From Erythrobacteraceae bacterium CFH 75059 (GTDB taxonomy: Bacteria; Pseudomonadota; Alphaproteobacteria; Sphingomonadales; Sphingomonadaceae): a stretch of DNA of 64,000 bases. The position numbers were made by a program, and so were the translations under genes. Shown here piece by piece: positions 21,715 through 30,874 of the stretch. The notes beneath the pieces were generated by a model that saw only the letters and a list, made by a program, of their open reading frames with translations, was not told where the DNA came from and made no database searches. Position 1 is the first letter of the stretch; every line of letters begins with the position of its first letter. The stretch lies in the NCBI GenBank assembly GCA_004331795.1, contig SJSR01000002.1, forward strand, positions 558,001 through 622,000, in the 5' to 3' direction.

Positions 21715-23351
21715 AGCTGCACGAGCAGGCCGCCAAGCGGAGGCAGCCCCTCGGGCGAGGCGCCGTTGACCGCCATCAGAACGCGTGCCTCCGGCGGGAG
21801 AGACGCGAGGCCACGGGTGTGATGAAGCGACAGGTTGAACAGGCATCGGATCCTCGCGTCTTTCCACAATCGGTCGAAACTGAGCAGGTCGTCGTCGCCG
21901 CTGCACCCTTCGAAGGCGCCAAGGCGAAGCGCCGGATGCGAGCGGCGGAGGCGAAGGAGCGCGCGGACGAGATTCAGCACCGACCCCTCGTCCTGCTCCT
22001 GTCTGTCGATGGCGCGGACACGGTTGCCCGCGCCGAGCGGCAGCCACGGCGTGCCGGTGGTGAACCCGGCCTGCGGCTTGTCGGCCCGCCATGGGAGCGG
22101 CGTCCGCACCCCGTCCCGTGACAGCGTCAGGGGCCAGTTGGCGATCGCCTCCGGATCGCGCAGATCCTCGAAGGCGATCTCGTCCTGATGCAGTCCGAGT
22201 TCCTCACCCTGGAACAGGATGATGTTGCCGCGCAGCGCTGTGAGCAGCAGCAGCTTCAGCCGCACTCCCGCTTCGTGATGCTGCTCGTCCCACCAGCGCG
22301 AAGCGGCGCGGGGGGCGTCATGGTTCTCGAATGCCCAGCTGGGCCATCCTTCGTCACCCTCCCCGCTCCATGCGGAAAGGGCATCGCAGACGAGCGCGGG
22401 CGTGAGGTTCCGCGCATATAGGAAGTCGAACCCGTAGGCTGAGTCCAGACGCCGGGGACCGGCTGTGAACGCGCGCATTTCGGCAAGAGCGTTGTCTCCC
22501 CCCACCTCCGCCACAGTGAAAATCGCGCCATAGCGGTCGGTCAGCGCGCGGATCCGTTCGATGAAGGCGATGATGCCCGGATGCGACTGGTTGAAGAGGT
22601 GCTGCTGAAAGTCGAACGGCCGGGTTCGCGGGCGTCCGTCGTCGGGCGCGGGCGGATTGTCGCGCAGGCGCGGATCGTGCATGGCGAAGTTCAGCGCGTC
22701 GATGCGGAAGCCGTCGACGCCGCGATCAAGCCAGAACTGCGCGACCGAGAGCAGCGCGTCCTGCACCTGCGGGTTGTGCCCGTTCAGCTGCGGTTGCTGA
22801 GGCAGGAAGTTGTGCAGATAATACTGGCCGCGGCGCGCGTCCCAGGTCCATGCCGGCCCGCCGAAAACGGATTGCCAGTTGCTTGGCGGCGACCCGTCCG
22901 CCTTCGCGTCGGCCCAGACGAACCAGTCCGCTTTCGGGTTTGTCCGGTCCGCCCGGCTTTGGGTGAACCACGGGTGCTGATCCGAGCAGTGCGAGTAGAT
23001 CTGATCGATCAGCACCCGCAGGCCCAGCTCGTGCGCGCGGGCCACCAACGTGTCGAAGTCGGAAAGCGTTCCGAAGATCGGGTCGACATCGGTGTAGTCG
23101 CTGACGTCGTAGCCGAAATCGGCTTGGGGAGAGCGGTAGAACGGGCTGATCCAGATCGCATCCACGCCCAGTGAGGCGATGTGCGGCAAACCACGGGTAA
23201 TGCCGGGCAGATCGCCAATTCCGTCTCCGTTGGTGTCGCGGAAACTGCGCGGATAGACCTGGTAGATGGCCGCGCCGCGCCACCATGGCTGCGCCTCCGC
23301 GCGCTCTTCTGACACCGGGTTTTCGCGGACCGGCAAGGCGGCGTTGGTCAT
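21711..23351 (-). CDS. GH13 alpha-glucosidase (oligo-alpha-glucosidase)
   Basis: Intracellular-type alpha-glucosidase of the GH13 family, 546 aa, hydrolysing maltose and short alpha-glucans. Catalytic regions in order: IYQVYPRSFRDTNGDGIGDL, DQIYSHCSDQHPWF, DGFRIDALNFAMHD with the nucleophile Asp, FTVAEVGGDN with the acid/base Glu, and FENHDAPR with the third Asp. No signal peptide is seen, so it should act in the cytoplasm on imported oligosaccharides. It is joined to the alpha-amylase gene upstream by ATGA and to GH97 downstream by CTGA. Confidence 0.94.
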   Translation of the reverse strand: MTNAALPVRENPVSEERAEAQPWWRGAAIYQVYPRSFRDTNGDGIGDLPGITRGLPHIASLGVDAIWISPFYRSPQADFGYDVSDYTDVDPIFGTLSDFDTLVARAHELGLRVLIDQIYSHCSDQHPWFTQSRADRTNPKADWFVWADAKADGSPPSNWQSVFGGPAWTWDARRGQYYLHNFLPQQPQLNGHNPQVQDALLSVAQFWLDRGVDGFRIDALNFAMHDPRLRDNPPAPDDGRPRTRPFDFQQHLFNQSHPGIIAFIERIRALTDRYGAIFTVAEVGGDNALAEMRAFTAGPRRLDSAYGFDFLYARNLTPALVCDALSAWSGEGDEGWPSWAFENHDAPRAASRWWDEQHHEAGVRLKLLLLTALRGNIILFQGEELGLHQDEIAFEDLRDPEAIANWPLTLSRDGVRTPLPWRADKPQAGFTTGTPWLPLGAGNRVRAIDRQEQDEGSVLNLVRALLRLRRSHPALRLGAFEGCSGDDDLLSFDRLWKDARIRCLFNLSLHHTRGLASLPPEARVLMAVNGASPEGLPPLGGLLVQL

Positions 23352-25210
23352 CCCTGGAGTTCGCAGACCAGATGCCCGAACGGCGCGATGGTCACACGCA
23401 CGCTGCCAGGTGCCGCCACAGCGGGTGGACAGGCGCCGGCAATGGGGCGGAGCCGGCTCGCCAGCCCGTGAACGGCGACGGTGCGCGTGATCGGCTGCGC
23501 AGAGGTGTTGAAGGCGACGAGCACCCGCTGACCGCTTTCGGCGTCGAAACGCTCCACGGCGAGCAGCCCCTGGCCCTCGTGGTCGGCCGCACGCACGGTG
23601 CTCAGCCCCCGCCTCAAAGCGGGATGCGCGCGCCGGATCTGCGCCAGGTCGCCGATTGCGCGATAGAGCGGGTGGTTGATGTCGAAGTTCGAATCCGCGG
23701 GCGTGGCGGTCGTGCCCAGCAGCTCGTTATCGTTGTAAACCGCCGTCCGGCTCGGAAACATCGGTTCGCGGGCAAGCTGGTCGTGGCCGTCCGACACGAA
23801 CCCCTGTTCGTCACCGTAATAGATGGTGGGCACTCCCCGCAGCGTCAGCATCATGGCATGGCCCAGCATGGTGCGGGCCAGCAGTTCGTCGGCGCCGGCT
23901 TCGGGATTGGCGCGCCGGACGAACATGCTGAAGCGGCCGAAGTCGTGATTGCCGAGAAATGTCGGCAGGCTCAACGCCGCCTGTGCACCGCCGGGGTAGA
24001 TCACGTCCTGCTCGAGCAGATCGGCAAGCGTGCGTGGCGACGCGCGCCCTCCGACGACCCGCTGCGCGGCGCTTGCAAACCCCATGTCGAGGGCCGACGG
24101 CAGCCCGCTCTCCCACATGATCTGCGCGGCCAGCGTAGCGGACGGCTCGTCGAAGGCGATCTCGCCGAAAATGTGGAAGTTGGGGATGCCCCGGGCCTGT
24201 GCCCGGGCCTGCATGGCCGGGACGAAACGTTGCCAGAAGCTCGAATTGACGTGCTTGGCGGTGTCGATCCGGAACCCGTCGATGCCAAAACGGTCGATCC
24301 AGCCGCCGTAGATCTCGATCATCCCTTCAAGCACCCGCGGATGCTCCGTGAAAAGATCGTCCAGCCCGACGAAATCGCCATGGCGGGAGCTTTCCCCGAC
24401 CCAGTAGGTGTCCCCGCGATTGTGGTAGTAGATCGGGTCGTTCAGCCACGCCGGGACCTTCACGCCGCGCTCGTCCTCCGGCACCACCGGCGTGTAGGCC
24501 CAGCGCGGATCGTTGAGGCGGGCGAAGTTCTCCGGGCTCTCGTCCTCGTCACCTGCGAAGCCCACGTTGATCGGCGGACCTTCCACTCCGCCCCGGCGGG
24601 TGTACGGGTAGTCGGCCTTGCTGCGATAGGCATAGCCGTTCGCATCGCCCTCGGCGTAGCGGATCACGTCGGCGGTGTGATTGGTGATGATGTCCATGTA
24701 GACCTTCATCCCCCGCGCGTGCGCCGCGTCGACGAAGGCGCGGAACTCTTCGTTCGTGCCGAAATGCGGGTCGACCTGGGTGAAGTCTGTGACCCAGTAG
24801 CCGTGATAGCCTGCGCTGCGGTTGTCCGGCGGCCCCTGGACCGGCTTGTTCTTGAAGATCGGCGCGAACCAGATGGCGGTGACGCCCAGTCCCTGGATGT
24901 AATCGAGCCGCTGGGTCAGACCCTTGAGGTCACCGCCCTGGAAGAACGCCTGGCTTGTGGGATCGAAGCCGGTCACCTCGCGATCGCCCGTCAGACCGCC
25001 GCGATCGTTGGTCGGGTCTCCGTTCTCGAACCGGTCGGGAAGGACGAAGTAGATGATCTCGTCCTGCGGCAGGCGTTCGCGCATTGCCCTTGTCACGGAG
25101 GTTGCCGGCGCCTGCGCCCCAGACAGACGTTCCTCCCCGGCCGCCCATGTCGGCGTCGCCGCCAGCATCATTCCGGCGGTGAGGAGTGCGGCGAATACTC
25201 CACTGGTCAT
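23348..25210 (-). CDS. Secreted alpha-amylase family protein (GH13, SusA-like)
   Basis: 620-aa protein with a signal peptide ending AATPTWAA, so it is exported. The GH13 core has IIYFVLPDRFENGDPTND, IITNHTADV, DGFRIDTAKH (nucleophile Asp), HIFGEIAFDEP (acid/base Glu) and FLGNHDFGR. A C-terminal beta domain ends GHLVCELQG. It probably cuts starch or maltodextrins in the periplasm so that GH97 and the cytoplasmic glucosidase can finish them. It overlaps the genes on both sides by 4 nt. Confidence 0.93.
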   Translation of the reverse strand: MTSGVFAALLTAGMMLAATPTWAAGEERLSGAQAPATSVTRAMRERLPQDEIIYFVLPDRFENGDPTNDRGGLTGDREVTGFDPTSQAFFQGGDLKGLTQRLDYIQGLGVTAIWFAPIFKNKPVQGPPDNRSAGYHGYWVTDFTQVDPHFGTNEEFRAFVDAAHARGMKVYMDIITNHTADVIRYAEGDANGYAYRSKADYPYTRRGGVEGPPINVGFAGDEDESPENFARLNDPRWAYTPVVPEDERGVKVPAWLNDPIYYHNRGDTYWVGESSRHGDFVGLDDLFTEHPRVLEGMIEIYGGWIDRFGIDGFRIDTAKHVNSSFWQRFVPAMQARAQARGIPNFHIFGEIAFDEPSATLAAQIMWESGLPSALDMGFASAAQRVVGGRASPRTLADLLEQDVIYPGGAQAALSLPTFLGNHDFGRFSMFVRRANPEAGADELLARTMLGHAMMLTLRGVPTIYYGDEQGFVSDGHDQLAREPMFPSRTAVYNDNELLGTTATPADSNFDINHPLYRAIGDLAQIRRAHPALRRGLSTVRAADHEGQGLLAVERFDAESGQRVLVAFNTSAQPITRTVAVHGLASRLRPIAGACPPAVAAPGSVRVTIAPFGHLVCELQG

Positions 25211-26715
25211 GCGCGTTTCCTCTGCGGTTCAGTCATCATCGCTTGGCGAAGAGCGGCCGCATGGGTCGGCATGCGTTCAACCGCGGCGGCATGGCGGGCG
25301 AGAATGGCGTCGAGCCGGGCGCGCAAGGCCTCCGGTTCCGCCCCGGCGGCGAGCGGATGCACGCACGCGGGCAGGATGTTCTGGCCGATCAGCACCTGCG
25401 ACCACCCTTCCAGCGTGAAGAGATCCTCGTCGCGGCGCGAGACAGTCGCGGTGTGACGCCAGAGTTCGAGTTGCTCCACCAGCGTGTCGGGCAGTGCCGC
25501 TGCGCGCCGTTCATCCCAGAACGGTTCTCCCTGCCGCCCGTTGGCATGGTAGTGGAGGATCAGGAAGTCGCGGATCCGGCACCACTCCGACTGCGCCTGC
25601 CGATTGAACTCAACCGCACAGCAGGTCGCGCGCGGGTCCGAGGGCAGCAGTTGGAGCAACCGCGCGATTGAGGATTGCACCAGATGGATGCTGGTGGATT
25701 CGAGCGGCTCCATGAAACCGGCCGCCAGCCCGAGCGCGACGCAGTTGCCGACCCAGTGGCGGCGGCGCGTGCCGGTGGTGAACGAGAGCAGTCTGGGGTC
25801 CGACTCCGGCTCGCCATCAAGGTTGGCGAGCAGCACGCGACGCGCGTCCTCCTCGTCGCAGAAGCGGCTGCAGAAGACGTAACCGTTGCCGATGCGGTGC
25901 TGCAGCGGGATGCGCCACTGCCATCCGGCCTGCCGCGCCGTGGCGCGGGTATAGGGCGTGAAGTCGCCGGCAGCCGCACACGGCACCGCCCATGCCCGGT
26001 CGCACGGCAGCCAGTGCGACCAGTTGTCGAACTCGCGGGGTGCGAGTGCCTCCAGCAGCACGGCCCTGAACCCGGTGCAGTCGACGAAGAAATCCGCTGG
26101 GATGCGGCTACCGGATGCCAGGACAAGAGCCTCGACCGCCTCGCCGTCGGAGGAGAGAACCACATCGACGATCCGCCCCTCGACCCGGCGCACCCCGGCA
26201 GCCTCGGCATGGGCGCGCAGCAGCTTGGCGTAGAGTGCGGCATCGAAATGGTAGGCATAGGGGCTTTGCGGCTCGTCACCCCTGCCAAGTGGAGACGGCA
26301 CGCGCCCTGCGGTAGCGGCAACCCGATTGAGCGAGTAGGCGCCGAAATCCCGCGCAAGGCCGGCGGAGCGGGCGTGGAGCCAGTGGTGGTGAAACGGCAG
26401 GACGCCATGCGCCGCGCCGGTGGGGCCGAAGGCATGCATGTAGCGTGACCCCTCGCCGCTCCAGCCCTCGAACATGATGCCGAGCTTGTAGCTCCCTCGC
26501 GTCGCGCGGAAGAACTCGCCTTCGTCAAGGCCCACCGCGGCGTTGAACAGGCGGATCTGCGGGATCGTCGCCTCACCCACCCCGACGGTGCCGATCTCCT
26601 CGCTCTCGATCAGGGTGACTTCAAGATCGGAGAGCACGCCGAGCGCGGCCGCAGCCATCCATCCGGCGGTGCCACCACCGGCAATCACGACATGTCGCAA
26701 GCCGCGCTCGCTCAC
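25207..26715 (-). CDS. Flavin-dependent (tryptophan) halogenase-family protein, copy 2
   Basis: 502-aa halogenase-like flavoprotein: FAD motif VIAGGGTAGWMAAAAL, GVGEATIPQI, the lysine in GSYKLGIMFEGW, GWQWRIPLQHRIGNGYV (WxWxIP) and GFMEPLESTSIHL. The start is GTG 26715, seven bases after AAGGGG; the ATG 28 codons further upstream gives non-homologous sequence. It is the first enzyme gene after the TonB receptor (96-bp gap holding a hairpin) and overlaps the amylase start as ATGA. The substrate is unknown; nothing else here suggests tryptophan chemistry. Confidence 0.9.
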   Translation of the reverse strand: MSERGLRHVVIAGGGTAGWMAAAALGVLSDLEVTLIESEEIGTVGVGEATIPQIRLFNAAVGLDEGEFFRATRGSYKLGIMFEGWSGEGSRYMHAFGPTGAAHGVLPFHHHWLHARSAGLARDFGAYSLNRVAATAGRVPSPLGRGDEPQSPYAYHFDAALYAKLLRAHAEAAGVRRVEGRIVDVVLSSDGEAVEALVLASGSRIPADFFVDCTGFRAVLLEALAPREFDNWSHWLPCDRAWAVPCAAAGDFTPYTRATARQAGWQWRIPLQHRIGNGYVFCSRFCDEEDARRVLLANLDGEPESDPRLLSFTTGTRRRHWVGNCVALGLAAGFMEPLESTSIHLVQSSIARLLQLLPSDPRATCCAVEFNRQAQSEWCRIRDFLILHYHANGRQGEPFWDERRAAALPDTLVEQLELWRHTATVSRRDEDLFTLEGWSQVLIGQNILPACVHPLAAGAEPEALRARLDAILARHAAAVERMPTHAAALRQAMMTEPQRKRA

Positions 26716-26769
26716 CCCCGCACCCCTTCGCACCCAGCTACCGTGATTGCACCGGGGAGACGCGGCGAC

Positions 26770-26794
26770 GCCGGCCCGCACGTTGCGGGACGGC
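26770..26794 (-). promoter_or_regulatory. Intercistronic hairpin after the TonB receptor gene
   Basis: GCCG-CCCGCA paired with TGCGGG-CGGC around a 3-nt loop, with one mismatch, in the 96-bp gap between the receptor and the halogenase gene. There is no U tract. A 3'-end-stabilising or partially terminating hairpin would give more receptor mRNA than enzyme mRNA; this is inferred from position. Confidence 0.4.
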
Positions 26795-26811
26795 GCCATG
26801 CCCGCCAGACC

Positions 26812-29586
26812 TCAGAAACGATAGGTGAACCCTGCAAGAAACCGGCGTCCGAATGTCTGATAGTCGAGCACCTGCCGGGTGAGACCCTCCCCCGCGATCG
26901 ACACGAACGGTTCATTGGTCAGGTTCTGCCCCTGAACGTAAATGTTCAAACCCTGCAACGCCGTTCCCTGGGGGAATTCATAGCCGATCTGCGCGTCGAC
27001 GATCGTCTCCCCGCGCGCCACGCGCCGGGTGGGCGATCCCCCGAACCCGGTGAAGTCGCCAAGGAAACTGGACCTGTGACGCACGCTGGCGCGGGCGTTC
27101 AGACCGAACGCTTCGTAGAACAGGGTGCCGTTGGCAACCCACTTCGAGTAGCCGGGAATGCGTGTCTCGTTGCCCGACGCGTCGGTGACGGAGGTTTCGG
27201 TATAGCTCACCCCGCCCGTGATCCCGAACCCGCTCAACAGGCTCGAGATGGTGTCGAAGGGCAAGGTGGCGGCGAGTTCCGCACCGTAAAGGTCGCCGCC
27301 GCCGGTGTTCACCGGCGCATCGAGATTGCCGATCGTGGTGACCGGCGCCGGTCCGGGCGGCAGGGGCAGGCCCGCATAGTCGAAGACGAAGCGACCGCCG
27401 AAGATGAAGCTCTTGATGTCCTTGTAGAACAGCTGGAGCGCCAGCACGCCGGCATTGCCGAAATACTTCTCGATGTTGAAATCGACGGCGTTGGCCCGGT
27501 ACGGGCGAAGGAACGGGTTGCCGCCCCCGCCGCTGATGAAGGGCGCCTGACCCGTCGGACTTTCGGCCGGGTTGTTGTTGATGCCGTAGCCGAGCGCGAT
27601 GCGCATGTCGTCAAGACGCGGGCGCATGATCTGTCGCGACGCCGCGAACCGCAGCACCAGGTCACTGTCGAAGCGCATCGACAGGTTCAGGCTCGGCAGC
27701 ACATCCCAATAGGACGCGCCCCGCGTGATCACCTGCGGACCGGTGGGCGTGAAGGCGAAACCGGTCGATTCCTGGTCGGTGCTCACGGCCTGCACGCCGA
27801 TGTTGCCGGTCAGGACGCCCCCACCAAGCCGCTGCTCGATGTCGGCCTGAAGATAGAGCGTCATCAGGTCTTCGCGCACCGAGAACTGCTTGGCGAGCAC
27901 GTCCTGGTCGCCGCCCCCCGTGCCGTCGCGGAACTGAAGCACCAGCGCGCCGGCATCGATCAATTGCCGAGGATCGTAGCTGACGATCGGTCCGAGCCCC
28001 AGATAGGCGAGGTTCGTGGGCGCGAGCAGAAGTTCCGAAGGCACGCGCGCGGTTCTGGCTCCGCCGGGCAGCCGCACGAACGCCTCGTTCGGCGTGAGCG
28101 ACTTGTCCCGGTTGGTGTAGTTCATGCCGAACTTGACGGCCGAAATGAACGAATCGATCTCCCGCTCGACATGCACCCGGTACTGCATCAGCTCGTCATC
28201 GATGATGCGGTTGTTGTAGTAACCGGCCTGAACGCTGTCGCCGCCCCAGCCGAGCGGATCGGTGAGCAGCACCAGTGACGGGTCGCTGTAGTTCAGCGAC
28301 GGGCTGAACACCGTGCCGCGCTCGCCGGTTCGGAAGCCGATGGTGGCGGCGGCACCGATGCCGGTGTCGTCACCGTTGTAGCCCGTGCCGGCATAGCTTT
28401 CGAGATTGAGTTCGTTGCGGTCGGTGCGCGAGTAGCCGAAATCGAAATAGGCCTTCCACCCGTCGGCGCCGTCCCACTTCGCGTTGAACCCTCCGGCGAC
28501 GAGTTCGGCCTGCCGCTGGAACACATCGTTGCGCACCACGCCGCGCACATTGGTGAACTGTCCGGCGGTAATCACGCCGTTCTCCACCGTCGCACCGGCG
28601 GGATTGAAGGCAACGCCAAAGCCCCCGCCAAAGCCGAGCGGAAGCTCGATCCCGCGCCGCAGCTGGTCATCGTCGAAGTCGGAGTAGAACCCGTCGACCG
28701 TAAGTGTGAGACCGGGCGTCGGCTCCCACTGCACCGTTCCGGCAAGACCCAGCCGCTTCAGGTTGGTCGACTGCACGAAGCTCTTGTTGCCGCCGATGAC
28801 CGCATTGCCGCCCACGTCGGCATAGCCCCACGCGTTGAACTCCTGGACCTGGTACGGCTCGTCGACATAGGAAGCCGCCAGCGAAATCCCGATCGTGTCG
28901 TCGGCGAACTGGTCGACGAAGGTGGCGCTGGCGCGGTAGCCGAATTCCTCGGAACCCGCGTTCAGCCGACCGAGATCCGTGTAGGAGCCGCGCCCGCCAA
29001 TCGCCAAGACGCGCCGGCCGTAGTCGAGCGGCCGGATGGTGCGGATGTCAATGGTTCCGACCAGCCCCTGTCCGACCAGCTCGGCGCTGGGAGATTTGTA
29101 CACGACAACCTGGTTCACCAGCTCGCCGGGATATTGGTCGAACTCGACCGCGCGGTTGTCTCCGAGCGACGTCTGCTCGCGTCCGTTCAGCAGCGTCTGC
29201 GAGAAGTCGGGGCCAAAGCCGCGGATCGACACCACGTTCGCACGGCCGTTCAGGCGCTGCGCCGTCAGGCCCGGCAGGCGCGCGATCGCCTCGCCGATCG
29301 AGTTGTCAGGAAGACGTCCGATGTCTTCCGCAGTCACCGACTCGACGATGAGGTTCTGGGTGCGCTTCTCCGCCACCGCGCTTTGCAGGCTGGCGCGGAA
29401 GCCCGTCACGACGATCGCCTCCGCCCCCTCTTCCACCGGCTGCGCCGCGTCCGCTTCACCAGCGGGCGGGGTTGCAGCCGGGGGCTGCGGCGTGGCGCCC
29501 TGCTGGGCGAAAGCGGCGGCCGGCATCAGTGCCAACGCCATCGCGGAGCCGGCGAACAGCGCTGCGCCGCGGGTGCGCTTGATCAT
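26812..29586 (-). CDS. TonB-dependent receptor, probable maltodextrin transporter
   Basis: Outer-membrane active transporter of 924 aa. Signal peptide MIKRTRGAALFAGSAMALA...AAAFA, then a Pro/Ala/Glu-rich linker, a TonB-box-like EAIVVTGF, the plug domain (LPDNSIGEAIARLPGL, VVSIRGFGPDFSQTLLNGR, VNQVVVYKSPSAELVGQGL), and a long beta-barrel ending in the typical terminal Phe (FTYRF). The start is at 29586, the second of two close ATGs, six bases after GGGGGAG. Specificity for maltodextrins is inferred from the alpha-glucosidases behind it and the LacI regulator opposite; it resembles the MalA type of caulobacters. Confidence 0.93.
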   Translation of the reverse strand: MIKRTRGAALFAGSAMALALMPAAAFAQQGATPQPPAATPPAGEADAAQPVEEGAEAIVVTGFRASLQSAVAEKRTQNLIVESVTAEDIGRLPDNSIGEAIARLPGLTAQRLNGRANVVSIRGFGPDFSQTLLNGREQTSLGDNRAVEFDQYPGELVNQVVVYKSPSAELVGQGLVGTIDIRTIRPLDYGRRVLAIGGRGSYTDLGRLNAGSEEFGYRASATFVDQFADDTIGISLAASYVDEPYQVQEFNAWGYADVGGNAVIGGNKSFVQSTNLKRLGLAGTVQWEPTPGLTLTVDGFYSDFDDDQLRRGIELPLGFGGGFGVAFNPAGATVENGVITAGQFTNVRGVVRNDVFQRQAELVAGGFNAKWDGADGWKAYFDFGYSRTDRNELNLESYAGTGYNGDDTGIGAAATIGFRTGERGTVFSPSLNYSDPSLVLLTDPLGWGGDSVQAGYYNNRIIDDELMQYRVHVEREIDSFISAVKFGMNYTNRDKSLTPNEAFVRLPGGARTARVPSELLLAPTNLAYLGLGPIVSYDPRQLIDAGALVLQFRDGTGGGDQDVLAKQFSVREDLMTLYLQADIEQRLGGGVLTGNIGVQAVSTDQESTGFAFTPTGPQVITRGASYWDVLPSLNLSMRFDSDLVLRFAASRQIMRPRLDDMRIALGYGINNNPAESPTGQAPFISGGGGNPFLRPYRANAVDFNIEKYFGNAGVLALQLFYKDIKSFIFGGRFVFDYAGLPLPPGPAPVTTIGNLDAPVNTGGGDLYGAELAATLPFDTISSLLSGFGITGGVSYTETSVTDASGNETRIPGYSKWVANGTLFYEAFGLNARASVRHRSSFLGDFTGFGGSPTRRVARGETIVDAQIGYEFPQGTALQGLNIYVQGQNLTNEPFVSIAGEGLTRQVLDYQTFGRRFLAGFTYRF

Positions 29587-29672
29587 GGTCATCTCCCCCT
29601 CGCACGCCGGCAATCCGGGCGTGCCGTTTTCATCGCCTGACAATGAACTGAAACAATTCACCCGCCCAGTTC

Positions 29673-29684
29673 GCATACGTATGC
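29673..29684. promoter_or_regulatory. Palindromic LacI-family operator candidate
   Basis: GCATACGTATGC is a perfect 12-bp palindrome with a central CG, the form expected for LacI-type dimers. It lies in the divergent region between the TonB receptor gene (87 bp from its start) and lacI (114 bp from its start). An 11/12 copy lies before the transporter gene at 30863-30874. Confidence 0.65.
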
Positions 29685-29798
29685 CCGGCTGCCTGGGAAC
29701 AGCCTCGCCCGGAATCCGCCTGAGGCGATCACCGGCGATGACGGATGCGCAGCGATGCGTTAGGCAGGCGGGACGCAACCTCTGGGCAGTGCCGCGCT

Positions 29799-30839
29799 AT
29801 GCCTTCACGACCGCCGGACAAGGTGACAAGCTTCGACATCGCGTACCGCGCCGGCGTGTCGCAGCCCACGGTCAGCCGCGCCCTGCGCGGCGACCGGGCC
29901 GTGAGCCGCGAAACCCGCGAACGCATCCAGCAGATTGCGCGCGAGCTGAACTACACCGTCGACAAGAACGCCTCTGCGCTCCGCAGCCAGCGCGCCAACA
30001 CCCTGGCTCTGCTGTTCTTCGACGAGGCGGCCACGGCCGGCAGCCGCATCAACCCGTTCTTCCTCACCATGCTCGCCGCGATCACCCAGGCGTCCGGTGC
30101 CCGCGGCTTCGACCTGCTGGTGTCCTTCCAACGCCCCGACGACGACTGGCTCAGCCGCTACGAGGACAGCCACCGCGCCGACGGGCTCATCCTGCTCGGA
30201 TATGGCGACAACCGCACCTATGCCCGCTGTCTCGAGCACCTTGCGCGGCAGCAGAGCCACTTCGTGCGCTGGGGCCCGATTGGCGACACCGTGGCCGGCG
30301 CGGTGGTCGGCTCGGACAACGAGCATGCCGGGTTTCTCGTCGGGCGGCATCTGGCCGCCGCCGGACGCCGCTCCGTGGTGTTCTGCGGATGCGCGGACTC
30401 CGGCTACCCGGAGTTCAGCGACCGCTGCCGGGGGCTGATCCGCGGCTTCGTCTCTCCGCCCGGAGGCGTGCCCGTCCGCACGATTGACGCGCTGAGCAGC
30501 GAGGCGGACGGCGAGAAGGCCATCGATCAGCTGCTGTCGGCGGGAGCCAGCTTCGATGCCGTGTTCGCCGGCAGCGACCTCATCGCGATCGGCGTTCTTC
30601 GTCGCCTCAAGGCGGCCGGTTTGAGAGTTCCGGAGGATGTCCATGTTGTCGGGTTCGACGACATTCCGGCGGCGGCACTCACGTCTCCGGCGCTGACCAC
30701 CGTGGCGCAGGACACGGAAGCAGCCGCCGTGCTCCTCGTCGATCTTCTGGTGCGGCAGATCGAGGGAGAGAAAGTTGAGAACGCCGTTCTGCCCCCTCGC
30801 CTGGTGATCCGCCAAAGCTCGCCCGCAGCAGCGGGTTGA
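29799..30839 (+). CDS. LacI-family transcriptional regulator
   Basis: 346 aa. Helix-turn-helix at residues about 9-30 (VTSFDIAYRAGVSQPTVSRALRG) with hinge NASALRSQRANT, then the periplasmic-binding-protein-like sensor domain containing RADGLILLGYGD, NEHAGFLVGRHL, FAGSDLIAIGVLRRLK and VVGFDDIPAA. It is likely the local repressor of the maltodextrin genes, binding the two matching palindromes at 29673 and 30863. The start at ATG 29799 sits close to the HTH as usual; an ATG 18 codons earlier is possible. No strong Shine-Dalgarno sequence is seen for either. Confidence 0.92.
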   Translation: MPSRPPDKVTSFDIAYRAGVSQPTVSRALRGDRAVSRETRERIQQIARELNYTVDKNASALRSQRANTLALLFFDEAATAGSRINPFFLTMLAAITQASGARGFDLLVSFQRPDDDWLSRYEDSHRADGLILLGYGDNRTYARCLEHLARQQSHFVRWGPIGDTVAGAVVGSDNEHAGFLVGRHLAAAGRRSVVFCGCADSGYPEFSDRCRGLIRGFVSPPGGVPVRTIDALSSEADGEKAIDQLLSAGASFDAVFAGSDLIAIGVLRRLKAAGLRVPEDVHVVGFDDIPAAALTSPALTTVAQDTEAAAVLLVDLLVRQIEGEKVENAVLPPRLVIRQSSPAAAG

Positions 30840-30862
30840 GCTGCGCCCGCTGACCGTCGGCC

Positions 30863-30874
30863 GCATTCGTATGC
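30863..30874. promoter_or_regulatory. Second LacI-family operator candidate
   Basis: GCATTCGTATGC differs from the palindrome at 29673 by one base. It lies between lacI and the transporter gene, 89 bp before the latter's ATG, so the transporter would be under the same regulator. Confidence 0.6.

Noticed and set aside
19672-22092. GH97 start at an upstream ATG, giving up to 806 residues
   Set aside because: The extra sequence is read inside the GH13 gene in another frame and would place the signal peptide in the middle of the protein.
29640-29672. Classical -35/-10 promoter for the TonB receptor gene
   Set aside because: Only weak matches (TTGTTT and ATGAAA with a 17-bp spacer) are visible, so none was listed.
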